A stretch of 64,000 nt of DNA, taken from positions 1-64,000 of the forward strand of contig MGYC01000008.1 in NCBI GenBank assembly GCA_001801575.1. The letters run 5' to 3'. This document shows, piece by piece, positions 25,226 through 33,203 of the stretch (positions within the stretch are counted from its first letter, which is position 1; every line of letters begins with the position of its first letter). This stretch comes from Gammaproteobacteria bacterium RIFCSPHIGHO2_12_FULL_41_20. GTDB taxonomy: Bacteria; Pseudomonadota; Gammaproteobacteria; DSM-16500. Made by a program: the position numbers and the translations under genes. A model generated the notes under the pieces. It saw only the letters and a list, made by a program, of their open reading frames with translations, ran no database searches and was not told the origin of the DNA.

Positions 25226-26383
25226 TTACTCCCTGGCAATAGTGAGTTCTTTATGCAAGCGGCGATTTTCTTCAATCAAAGCTGCCATGTCTTTACCACT
25301 ATTAGTAGTTATTGATTTAAGTTCATCAAATATTTTTTTATAGATACCATTTTGCAATCTAGACATTTTCATTTTATGATGTCTTTTCAATTTTTCATAA
25401 TAACCTGAAAATAAATATCGAACAATTGAGCTTATTATTTTATTTCGATAAATCAATTGTAAAAAGAATGCAGAAATAATGAACCCAGAATTTTTCGCAT
25501 CTTGAATCTCATTAATCAAGATGGAATTGTCAAGATTAGTATGATCGCAACACTTTTTAATAGCGATTTTTAAAGTCTCTATAAATGTTAAGAAGGATTT
25601 ATATTTATTCGATTTTAACATTTCTTTTATAGAAAATAATGCCACTTTTTTGATTGGTTGATCGATTTCAGGATGATGATAAATTTCAATGTAACGTGAA
25701 ATTTGGATCGCATGATGCACAATATCAAAACGCTTTCTATTTGAACTAATAGAATTTTGATGACAAGTAAAAAAAGCACCTACTTTTGAAAGGTGAGCAA
25801 AATTATATCGAGCTTTAGCAAGCCCTAAAAATCTCATATCCGATGCGATATCAAATCGATCGTCCATTTCTAAATATAATTTAGCAACTTCTTTTTTAAA
25901 TAATATGCTGGTCCAAGTAGATGGAATATTTATTACATGAGGTCTATCTTCTGCACGATAAAGCTTTAATGTTTCTTCATTTTCTTGATTACCGATAAGA
26001 TCAGCATTTTCATCAATTGATAACGTGTTTAAAATAACAAACATAATATCTGGATATTGTTCTAAGACTTGTATAGCCTGTTCATAATACTTAAAAGATA
26101 ATGCATCATCATCGCTCAGGATAGAAAAATAGGGGGTATTAATAGATTGAAAAGCAAATTTGAAATTTTTCAAAGCTCCAACATTAACTGGATGGCAATG
26201 ATAAAAAACTCTATCATCAGTTTTTTTTAATACGTCCACGACTTTTTCGGTCATATCTCCAGATGCATTATCAAATACAAAAACCTGAAGATTAGTATAA
26301 GTTTGTCGAAGTACACTTACTATGGCTCTGTGAAGCAATTGGGGTCGTCGATAGGTTGGAATTAATGCTGTAATTTTTTCCAT
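25226..26383 (-). CDS. glycosyltransferase family 2
   Basis: The GT-A start MEKITALIPTYRRPQLLHRA is followed by VFDNASGDMTEKVV and the nucleotide-sugar/metal motif FSILSDDDALSFKYYEQA, typical of GT2. The frame remains open to an ATG at 26423-26425 (14 residues earlier, MLQVFLPYGYGFLR), but the later ATG gives the usual GT2 N-terminus. The C-terminal 150 residues are basic and helical and not recognised. The stop is 11 bases from the next gene, so it is the first gene of a - strand unit with the decarboxylase-like gene and ugd. It probably uses one of their UDP-sugars, by inference. Confidence 0.8.
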   Translation of the reverse strand: MEKITALIPTYRRPQLLHRAIVSVLRQTYTNLQVFVFDNASGDMTEKVVDVLKKTDDRVFYHCHPVNVGALKNFKFAFQSINTPYFSILSDDDALSFKYYEQAIQVLEQYPDIMFVILNTLSIDENADLIGNQENEETLKLYRAEDRPHVINIPSTWTSILFKKEVAKLYLEMDDRFDIASDMRFLGLAKARYNFAHLSKVGAFFTCHQNSISSNRKRFDIVHHAIQISRYIEIYHHPEIDQPIKKVALFSIKEMLKSNKYKSFLTFIETLKIAIKKCCDHTNLDNSILINEIQDAKNSGFIISAFFLQLIYRNKIISSIVRYLFSGYYEKLKRHHKMKMSRLQNGIYKKIFDELKSITTNSGKDMAALIEENRRLHKELTIARE

Positions 26384-26467
26384 TCGTAGAAATCCATAAC
26401 CATACGGTAAAAAAACCTGTAACATAGGTTATAACATAACTAAAAACTATACAACAAACAAAGCATG

Positions 26468-26490
26468 GTGTCAGCGGGAGCCGCTGTCAC
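26468..26490. repeat. GC-rich hairpin between divergent genes
   Basis: GTGTCAGCGG and CCGCTGTCAC are complementary apart from one mismatched T-T pair, with a GAG loop. It lies between the divergent GT2 and GNAT-like genes, at the left border of the higher-GC island. It could be a REP-like unit, an operator or a residue of the insertion. No T-run follows on either strand. Confidence 0.45.
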
Positions 26491-26630
26491 TAACATAAAA
26501 TACTTGCCTTTAAAGCTGATTATTGATTAGACTCCATCTAACATTTTTGGCTGCTGATTTTACCAAGAGAGCTTTGAATTTGCGACACAATCTGTCAAAA
26601 TTGGTTTTTGAAATTGGAATGGAAGCGAAA

Positions 26631-27710
26631 ATGAAAATTGTTGCATACACGCCGGATCGCTACGCTGATTTGAAAAAATTTACGAACGAAATCATCAAGC
26701 CCAATTACATCACCATTCAAGAGTCTTTTTTTAAGTGGCAATTCTTAGATGCAGCACGGATATTGCGTGCAGCAGATGAGGGATTATTCTTAGCAATTGA
26801 TGAAGAAAAGACTATCCAGGCGATCTCTTTGGCCTCAAAAACTCCCATGTGGATGGAAGGACGAGAGTCGTTGGGGGTCTGGCACCATGAGTGGTTTACA
26901 AAACCAGGAACACGAGGACTTGGATCGGATTTGGTAAAGCACCATCTGGAGCGCAATTCTTTTTTTGGTCTCGCGGGACAAAGTTTGCATGCTGGTATTG
27001 CACTGCAAAGGCTGGCTCCCATGGCGTGGTTTCAGCTCAAGCGTTTACTTTTTCCGATTTCACCCGAAGCTACGTTTGCGATGATGAAAACAACGGATCA
27101 CCACCCCTTGAAATTTTTAAAGGGCATGGAGATTTCAGAGCGAAATTGTACATTTAAAAAACTTCAGGAATTTGATGAAAAATATTCTCAATTTTGGGAA
27201 ACACTCAGACAAGAGTTTACGGTTTGTACCAATCGTACCGCAGAGTACATGACGTGGCGCTATCTCAGACATCCCTTATTTCAATATGAAATCATGCAAG
27301 CGGAGACTCCAGGTGGACTCTGCGTTTATGTCTGGCGCGAAGAACCTGTGCGGGGCGAACGTTTCAATGTGCTTCGCATGTGCGATGTCTTGGGAAGTCC
27401 GGAGGCGATTGAGCAAAGTTTTGGCGCGCTCTTGATGGGGCCGATGAGTGAAGATCCTGCGACGGCTTTAGTGGATTTTTATGGTTCACATGCAGAAACT
27501 CTAGCGGCGCTTAAAAAAGCCGGCATGCGGGAGTCCATAACACTTCCTGATTTTGACGTGCCGAGGTTGTTTTCACCCTTGGCTCAAGATATTCGCAAAA
27601 CCATCAATGTTTCATTTCTCAGTCAAGAGCTTTCTCGAGAAAATTTTTTTCAGGAATCCAAGATGTATTTCACCAAAGGCGATGCCAATCAAGATCGCCC
27701 CAACCCATGA
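26631..27710 (+). CDS. GNAT-like acyltransferase, higher-GC gene
   Basis: About 359 residues from the ATG at 26631 (MKIVAYTPDRYADLKKF). GGAAG five bases upstream supports this start; a longer frame opens with TTG at 26523. The N-terminal half reads like an acetyl-CoA fold (GLFLAIDEEKTIQAIS, WHHEWFTKPGTRGLGSDLVKHHL), and the second half like a duplicated GNAT lobe (TNRTAEYMTWRYLRHPLFQYEI). Such double-GNAT proteins occur in polysaccharide loci. A hand count of 27361-27420 gives 50 % G+C, far above neighbouring lines. With the deacetylase-like gene 12 bases later it forms an acquired pair. Substrate unknown. Confidence 0.6.
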   Translation: MKIVAYTPDRYADLKKFTNEIIKPNYITIQESFFKWQFLDAARILRAADEGLFLAIDEEKTIQAISLASKTPMWMEGRESLGVWHHEWFTKPGTRGLGSDLVKHHLERNSFFGLAGQSLHAGIALQRLAPMAWFQLKRLLFPISPEATFAMMKTTDHHPLKFLKGMEISERNCTFKKLQEFDEKYSQFWETLRQEFTVCTNRTAEYMTWRYLRHPLFQYEIMQAETPGGLCVYVWREEPVRGERFNVLRMCDVLGSPEAIEQSFGALLMGPMSEDPATALVDFYGSHAETLAALKKAGMRESITLPDFDVPRLFSPLAQDIRKTINVSFLSQELSRENFFQESKMYFTKGDANQDRPNP

Positions 27711-27722
27711 AGAATTGACCGA

Positions 27723-29024
27723 ATGAAAACCGTTTACATTGTGCACGTGATCGACACCGAGGGTCCACTGGCTGAGAAAACACTGTTCGAAGAGTACTCG
27801 CATCAAAATTCACCTGCCTTTGTACCAAATGATTTTTCAAATTTGAAGGATGTCATTGGCCGTCACCGCAAAAATGTGCTAGGCTCTTGGGAGCAAATTT
27901 TCAAAATGCTTAGGGATGTCACTTCGGAAAAAAATCGCAATTCACTGTTGGACAGTTTTGGTGGTGGTTGGAAGTTCAATTGGTTTTGCATGGATCATGT
28001 TGGGTTTAAGGAAAATCCCAGACGCAGGCTCATGGGTTATCATGAGATTCATGATTTTTATTCTGAACTTGTGAACTCTCAGAAAATGGGCGATGTCCTA
28101 CATTGGCATTACCATCCGATGAGCACTTATCGAGAAGCTAACAAATGTTCGACGGATTTTTTAACTTCTGAACTGCATGAGGGACTCTGCAGGAAATTGA
28201 TTGACCGAAATTTTTTCCCCAGTGCTTATCGGGCAGGATTCCAGGATGTGAGGCCCGATAGCCACTGGTTCCGAGAGCAGTGGATTCCATTTGATCTGAC
28301 CAATACGGCTTCTCAGGATCTGCTGGAAGAGGACAATCCTGATCTGGTCCATGGTCGATTCTCCGATTGGCGTTGGGCCCCCGATGATTGGTCCACTTAT
28401 TACCCCCATCCTCGAAACCATCAAATTCCGGGAGATTGTCGTAGTAAGATTGGTCGCTGTTTGAATATTCTGAATCGGTTTGCAAATCTCGATGAAACTG
28501 AAATCGAAAAAGCTTTTCAGCGTGCTCAGTCGGGGCGATCGACTTTGCTTTCGTTTGCGGGTCATGATTGGCGCGACTTGAATGTGGAAATTGCGTATTT
28601 CAAAAAAATCCTAGTTCAGGTCGCTCGAAAATTCCCAGATGTTAAATTTAAATATGCTGATGTGGTAGAAGCATTCAACGCAGTACATCCTGAACCTTCT
28701 GCGCCTCCACTAGAATTGGAGTGTTCGGTTGTTTTCAATGATTTGGGATATCCAGAAAAAGTTCGAGTCATTCAGAAAAAAGGGAAAATTTTCGGGTCCC
28801 AGCCATTTTTTGCAGTCCAAACACGTTCAAAGAAATACTTATTTCAAAACATGAATTATGGGGCAACGCCGGAAGAGTTTCATTTCGTATTTGATGATCA
28901 ATCTATCCTTCCGGATGATGTGCGGGCGATTGGAGTTGCTTCAAACGATGCTCAAGGATTCCAGTCGAAGCACGTGATTCGGCTAGATGAGGATAGATCG
29001 CATCAGAAAAAAATCCTATTTTAG
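27723..29024 (+). CDS. polysaccharide deacetylase-like (NodB superfamily) protein, higher-GC gene
   Basis: The 433-residue protein starts IVHVIDTEGPL, where DTEG fits the catalytic Asp motif of NodB-like enzymes. The metal-ligand candidate is the His cluster in VLHWHYHPMS, followed by the substrate strand AYRAGFQDVRPDSHWF and later FAGHDWRDLN. No signal peptide is visible, so it may act in the cytoplasm. The C-terminal 100 residues look like a separate beta-rich domain. It shares high G+C with the GNAT-like gene 12 bases upstream. The pair could remove and replace an acyl group on a sugar, which is speculative. Confidence 0.6.
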   Translation: MKTVYIVHVIDTEGPLAEKTLFEEYSHQNSPAFVPNDFSNLKDVIGRHRKNVLGSWEQIFKMLRDVTSEKNRNSLLDSFGGGWKFNWFCMDHVGFKENPRRRLMGYHEIHDFYSELVNSQKMGDVLHWHYHPMSTYREANKCSTDFLTSELHEGLCRKLIDRNFFPSAYRAGFQDVRPDSHWFREQWIPFDLTNTASQDLLEEDNPDLVHGRFSDWRWAPDDWSTYYPHPRNHQIPGDCRSKIGRCLNILNRFANLDETEIEKAFQRAQSGRSTLLSFAGHDWRDLNVEIAYFKKILVQVARKFPDVKFKYADVVEAFNAVHPEPSAPPLELECSVVFNDLGYPEKVRVIQKKGKIFGSQPFFAVQTRSKKYLFQNMNYGATPEEFHFVFDDQSILPDDVRAIGVASNDAQGFQSKHVIRLDEDRSHQKKILF

Positions 29025-29068
29025 GATTTGAGAGGCATTCAGGGAAATACCTGTGGTGAATTATCTGT

Positions 29069-30421
29069 ATGTTAATAGACAATCATATGCAAAAAAAAAT
29101 TTCTGATTTTGTTGCAAAGCTACAATCTCAAACACATCTCCCTTATTGGGCATTAAATCATGAAATGGTAATATATGCATTAGCAGTCAATAGTAAACCT
29201 ACCTGGGGAGAAAAGGCGAAACTATTAAATTTTCTGATAACCATTGCAAATAAAATGATGCTATCTGATGTGTTGATCTTTAGTCTGGGTTTATTACGAG
29301 CATTTGCACTTTGGAGAGCAGTAAAGAAGAAGAAAAAAAATATCAAGATTAATAATATAAACAAATTTACTCACATATTTTTTAGCTTTAAAGTTTCGTC
29401 AGAAAATTATCTATATGCTGACTATGTAAAACAAACAGAAGGTGTAACGTTAAAAATAGATTCTGTTACTTTAGATGGAATGCAGTATTTTGATCAACCT
29501 AAATTTACCTTCATTTTAGCTTTACTCTTTAAATATGCTTTTGGGTGTACAGCTAAGTTAAAAATGCTTCAATCTGAAATAAATTTAAATGTTAACGATT
29601 TTTTAACCGTATCTGCGCTAAATATTGGGATATATACTTTTTATCGATCTTATTGGAATATGCTTAAATCAAAAAAAGTAAAAGAAATTGCTTTTATCAC
29701 TATTGATCCTCCTTTATATGCTTGTATTGATGAAGCTATTCCTACGGTTTTTTTTGAACATGGCTTAATGTTTAGAAGTCTTTTAATTCCAAAAGTAGAT
29801 CGCTTCTATACATTAACTTATGATGAAGAAAAATATCTAAAAAAATCAATCCCACATATTAAGGTGGGTCGAAAATTGATAAAATACAAAATTAATAAAA
29901 CAAAAAATAATAATATTATGATCTTGTCCCCTAATTTGATTTTGAGTAACTTTTGTAAAATACAAGAGTTTATGAGCCAACCTATTTTTAAAAATTTTCA
30001 ATTTATTAATCGCCCTACCCCTCAAGCAACTGAAAGTGAGTTACATCTATCACTTAAAGAATTGCCTAGCACAATATTAGATGATACAACAATTCCATTG
30101 TATGAGAGCATCGAAAAGTGGAATCCCAAGTTTATTATTTCTGGTTGGATGTCCACTGGACTTGCTACTGCGCTTGACTATGAATGTTTGCCTATTTCTC
30201 TTTATGATCCTAATATAGATGATAAATGGATAGAAAAAATCTATCCTAATGATTATTGGAATACAATATATCCTGTTAAATCACGTATCTTATTTTGGCC
30301 TCGCGATCAGGAAATAATAAAAAAAACAATCGTTTCTCAAATAGCTTATGAAAATCAAATAAAGATCTTGCAACCAACCGGATATTCTGGAAAAATCAAA
30401 GAAAGTTGTTATGATATCTAA
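29069..30421 (+). CDS. unrecognised glycan-biosynthesis protein, possibly GT-B-like
   Basis: The 450-residue protein is AT-rich again, unlike the pair before it. No family was recognised with certainty. The second half suggests a GT-B fold: VFFEHGLMFRSLLIPKVDRFY, then IMILSPNLILSNF, and late EKWNPKFIISGWMSTGLATALDYECLPISLYDP. The last segment resembles the region where sialyl- or polysaccharide transferases bind nucleotide sugar. One hydrophobic stretch near residues 65-80 may be membrane-associated. It is the only gene between two higher-GC modules. A later Met (MQKKISDF, 18 bases on) is an alternative start. Confidence 0.5.
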   Translation: MLIDNHMQKKISDFVAKLQSQTHLPYWALNHEMVIYALAVNSKPTWGEKAKLLNFLITIANKMMLSDVLIFSLGLLRAFALWRAVKKKKKNIKINNINKFTHIFFSFKVSSENYLYADYVKQTEGVTLKIDSVTLDGMQYFDQPKFTFILALLFKYAFGCTAKLKMLQSEINLNVNDFLTVSALNIGIYTFYRSYWNMLKSKKVKEIAFITIDPPLYACIDEAIPTVFFEHGLMFRSLLIPKVDRFYTLTYDEEKYLKKSIPHIKVGRKLIKYKINKTKNNNIMILSPNLILSNFCKIQEFMSQPIFKNFQFINRPTPQATESELHLSLKELPSTILDDTTIPLYESIEKWNPKFIISGWMSTGLATALDYECLPISLYDPNIDDKWIEKIYPNDYWNTIYPVKSRILFWPRDQEIIKKTIVSQIAYENQIKILQPTGYSGKIKESCYDI

Positions 30422-30551
30422 CACTAGAAAATTTACTCTTTAAAGTGGTTCTGAATTTACAAAAAAAATCTAATGCTTTTAAACTAAATTATAGTATTTT
30501 ATGATATAAAATATCCTAAGTTTTTAAAATCAAATAGGACGTTCAGCATTC

Positions 30552-31253
30552 ATGATGAATAAACCGCTTTCAAGTCTCAGCATTTACTTCCCTGCATACT
30601 ACGATGAAAATACAATCGAGCCTCTGACACTCAAAAACCTGGACATAGCCAGGCAGCTGACAGATGACTTTGAAATCATTATCGTTAATGACAATAGTCC
30701 AGACCGCACGGGGGAGATTGCCGACAAACTTGCAGCCCAGTATTCAGAAGTGCGTGTGGTGCACCATCGGAAAAATATGGGTGTAGGGCAGGCTATGATT
30801 ACTGGTTATCAAGAAGCGAAGAAGGACTGGGTGTTCTATACGGATGGAGATGCTCAATACGATGTCCGGGAGCTTCCACTTCTTGCCGAGCATGCAAAAG
30901 ATTTTGACGTTATTATTGGTTACCGTCTGAAGCGTGCTGAAGGCTGGCGACGTGTGATAACCAGTAAATGTTTTCATTTTCTTGTTTTTTTATTGTTTGG
31001 AATTCACCATCGTGACATTGACTGTAGTTTTAAACTACTTCACCGGCGTTTTCTGGATAAGATTACTTTTCACACCAATAGTGGCCTTGTAGATGCAGAG
31101 ATTTTAATTGGAGCCAAGCGATTAAAGTTCCCTATCAAAGAAATTGGTGTGCACCATTATGTAAGGCAATTTGGATCGTCGCATTGTTTTAGGGTTAAGT
31201 TGATTGTGTCTATGTTGCTTGACATGGTGAAGCTTCGATTCAAGTCGTGGTGA
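30552..31253 (+). CDS. glycosyltransferase family 2 (dolichyl-phosphate-mannose-synthase-like), higher-GC gene
   Basis: The 233-residue protein has SLSIYFPAYYDENTIEPLTL, FEIIIVNDNSPDRTGEIAD, NMGVGQAMITGYQEA and the metal site FYTDGDAQYDVRELPLL, a standard GT-A core of the DPM1/polyprenyl type. The short hydrophobic segment CFHFLVFLLFGIHH lacks the two C-terminal membrane helices of polyprenyl-phosphate enzymes. It probably transfers a sugar to a lipid-linked or polyprenyl acceptor. The SDR gene starts 3 bases after its stop. Both have higher G+C than the surroundings. MM at the start leaves two possible ATGs. Confidence 0.82.
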   Translation: MMNKPLSSLSIYFPAYYDENTIEPLTLKNLDIARQLTDDFEIIIVNDNSPDRTGEIADKLAAQYSEVRVVHHRKNMGVGQAMITGYQEAKKDWVFYTDGDAQYDVRELPLLAEHAKDFDVIIGYRLKRAEGWRRVITSKCFHFLVFLLFGIHHRDIDCSFKLLHRRFLDKITFHTNSGLVDAEILIGAKRLKFPIKEIGVHHYVRQFGSSHCFRVKLIVSMLLDMVKLRFKSW

Positions 31254-31256
31254 TAC

Positions 31257-32135
31257 ATGATTTTTATTACTGGCGCGAGCGGTTTTATTGGGCAGCATCT
31301 TTTGAAAGCGTTGTCGCCACGCTATACGGTGAGAGCACTTGTTCGGCCGGATTCTCCGCGCAAACCTGTACTTATGCCACAAGTGCAATTTATCGAAGGG
31401 AATGTGTTTGATGAAAACCTCTTGGAGAATAATCTGAGCGGTGTAAAAATAGTTGTGCATATGGCGGCTCTCCTTCGAAAAAATAATCCGGAAGATATTC
31501 GACGTGTGAATCTTGAAGGAACGCGACTTCTTGTAGAGGCTGCAAAAAAAAACGATGTTGAGTACATAGTCTATTTGAGTAGTGAGAATGCGCTTCGTGA
31601 AGATCTCAAAGACGAGTATGCGGAGTCAAAGCGTGCAGCGGAGGCAATTATTCGCACATTCCCCCAGTATCTTATTCTACGGCCATGCTTTATCTATGGC
31701 AAAGGCGATAACCATGGATTAGGGCGATTGGTATCTCTAATACAGAACCACAAGATTGTACCACTTTTCGGGGGTCTTAAGACGCAAACTCAACCTATGT
31801 ATATTGATGATTTTGTTCAACTTATTTTAAACGCGATAGAAAGGAAAATTCAAGGTGAGTTTGTCATTGGGGGGCCGCAAAAAGTGACGCTAAATGAATT
31901 TCTGATTAAAGCAGCTAATGCGCAACGGAAGAAGCCTTTCTTTTTAACACTGCCATATCTTATTTTTTATTTGGTTGCTAAAGTGTGTGATCATTTGTCA
32001 CCTTCGTTTGGTTGGGGTACTGTGCAGCTTGAGAATCTCTACAAAAGTAGAACTTATCCAGAAATAAGTGCACACACTTTTGCTATTCAACCGAGAGATG
32101 TGGATGCTGGATTGAAATCATGGTTGGGCAATTAG
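31257..32135 (+). CDS. NAD-dependent epimerase/dehydratase family SDR, higher-GC gene
   Basis: The 292-residue protein has the nucleotide fold FITGASGFIGQHLLKAL, VVHMAALLRKNNPED, VYLSSENALRED and an active-site DEYAESKRAAE (YxxxK), then LRPCFIYGKGDNHGLGRL. It matches nucleotide-sugar SDRs or the related 3-beta-HSD-like group. The short C-terminal half with FLTLPYLIFYLVAKV suggests a membrane-near helix. With the GT2 gene three bases upstream it forms a two-gene module; a hand count of 31501-31560 gives about 43 % G+C. The stop is six bases from an IS6-like end. Substrate unknown. Confidence 0.78.
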   Translation: MIFITGASGFIGQHLLKALSPRYTVRALVRPDSPRKPVLMPQVQFIEGNVFDENLLENNLSGVKIVVHMAALLRKNNPEDIRRVNLEGTRLLVEAAKKNDVEYIVYLSSENALREDLKDEYAESKRAAEAIIRTFPQYLILRPCFIYGKGDNHGLGRLVSLIQNHKIVPLFGGLKTQTQPMYIDDFVQLILNAIERKIQGEFVIGGPQKVTLNEFLIKAANAQRKKPFFLTLPYLIFYLVAKVCDHLSPSFGWGTVQLENLYKSRTYPEISAHTFAIQPRDVDAGLKSWLGN

Positions 32136-32140
32136 AACGC

Positions 32141-32274
32141 GGATTCGTTGCAAAAATCACAAATAAAACTGCCTATAATTTATCATAATACGACTTGTCG
32201 AGGACATTTTTATGAAGAATTATTTCAAAGGCAGGCATTTTACCAAGGGTATGATCCTGTTTGCTGTCCGGTAG
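32141..32274 (+). pseudogene. IS6-family insertion sequence left end with truncated transposase start
   Basis: GGATTCGTTGCAAAAA at 32141-32156 resembles the terminal repeat of IS6-type elements (GGxxCTGTTGCAAA in IS26). From 32212 an ATG opens MKNYFKGRHFTKGMILFAVR and stops at TAG. This is the N-terminus of IS6-family transposases as I know it (FKGRHF...ILxAVRWY). The rest of the element is missing. It sits immediately behind the higher-GC GT2-SDR module and may mark how that module arrived. Confidence 0.65.
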
Positions 32275-32340
32275 TATTGAGTCTGACTATTGCAATGCAT
32301 ACATTGTAACAGCTAATCTATTCAAAAGGAAAACTAGACA

Positions 32341-32934
32341 ATGCTACAAAGTAAATACCTAACTGAAGCAGACTTGAAAGATTTTGGATTTAAATCTCTG
32401 GGCAAAAATGTAAGAATTTCTTCTGATGCAAGAATATATGGCGCTCACAATATTTCTATCGGAAACAATGTTAGGATAGACGACTTTGTAATATTAGTTG
32501 CTGTTAAAGGTTCAATTACCATAGGAAATTATGTTTTCATCGCAAGAAATTCTCATTTAAATGGGTCTTTGGGGATCGAAATACACGATTTCTCGACAGT
32601 AGCGACAAATACTATAATTCATAGTGCATCTGACGATTATACTGGAAAAACATTAACTGGGCAGGTTGTTCCACCTGAATTCGTTTCATACAAAGGTGGG
32701 AAGGTTGTTATTGGGAAACATGTCATTATCGGGTGTTCTTGTACTATCATTGGACCTTCTCACTTAGGTGAAGGATGCAGTATAGGGACAATGACATTTA
32801 TCAATAATAACTTACTTCCTTGGGGTATATATGTTGGCATACCATGCAGGCGGATAAAAGAAAGAAAAAAAGATCTATTAGAGTTTGAAAAAGAACTAAT
32901 TAAGAAGTATAACCCCTTTACCGAGTCTAATTAA
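32341..32934 (+). CDS. hexapeptide-repeat (left-handed beta-helix) acyltransferase
   Basis: The 197-residue protein carries hexapeptide repeats (ISIGNNVRIDDFVIL, ITIGNYVFIARNSHL, VVIGKHVIIGCSCTIIG) and the late GIPCRRIKERKK that ends many such acetyltransferases. The loop HSASDDYTGKTLTGQVVP with His would carry the catalytic base. It should move an acetyl group from acetyl-CoA to a sugar hydroxyl or amine as a trimer in the cytoplasm. AAAGGA precedes the ATG. It lies between an IS6 relic and a tandem-repeat region, so its partner genes are unclear. It is one candidate for the unassigned LegH step. Confidence 0.78.
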   Translation: MLQSKYLTEADLKDFGFKSLGKNVRISSDARIYGAHNISIGNNVRIDDFVILVAVKGSITIGNYVFIARNSHLNGSLGIEIHDFSTVATNTIIHSASDDYTGKTLTGQVVPPEFVSYKGGKVVIGKHVIIGCSCTIIGPSHLGEGCSIGTMTFINNNLLPWGIYVGIPCRRIKERKKDLLEFEKELIKKYNPFTESN

Positions 32935-33020
32935 TCCCGCTTTAGGTAACCATTTAATATTTAAAAAAGAAGGAGATAATACCCGCTAGATGGGCGCTCG
33001 CCAACTATGAGAAGTGCAAT

Positions 33021-33040
33021 CGACATTTCCAGAAATGTCG
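33021..33040. repeat. 20-base inverted repeat upstream of the dehydratase gene
   Basis: CGACATTT and AAATGTCG flank a CCAG centre, a perfect 8-base inverted repeat. It lies 34 bases before a tandem repeat array and about 165 bases before the PglF-like gene, so an operator role is possible. No regulator is known. Confidence 0.4.
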
Positions 33041-33073
33041 GGTATAGTCAATGCTTATAATCACAGAGATCAT

Positions 33074-33142
33074 ATAAGTCGCGGGGCTGTATCAATATAA
33101 GTCGCGGGGCTGTATCAATATAAGTCGCGGGGCTGTATCAAT
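33074..33142. repeat. three perfect tandem copies of a 23-base unit
   Basis: The unit (ATAAGTCGCGGGG plus CTGTATCAAT) occurs at 33074-33096, 33097-33119 and 33120-33142 without a mismatch. It is GC-rich in its core, unlike the AT-rich surroundings, and lies 61 bases upstream of the PglF-like gene. Identical copies suggest recent expansion, so the copy number may vary between strains. It could be a protein-binding array or a simple VNTR. Confidence 0.85.
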
Positions 33143-33203
33143 AAATCATTTTCTAAAAACGCAATAGGAATGGCTATTTACACCAAACACAGGATGGTTG
33201 GAA

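Noticed and set aside
33074-33142. CRISPR array
   Set aside because: The 23-base units are directly adjacent with no unique spacers and no cas genes are seen, so this is a plain tandem repeat.
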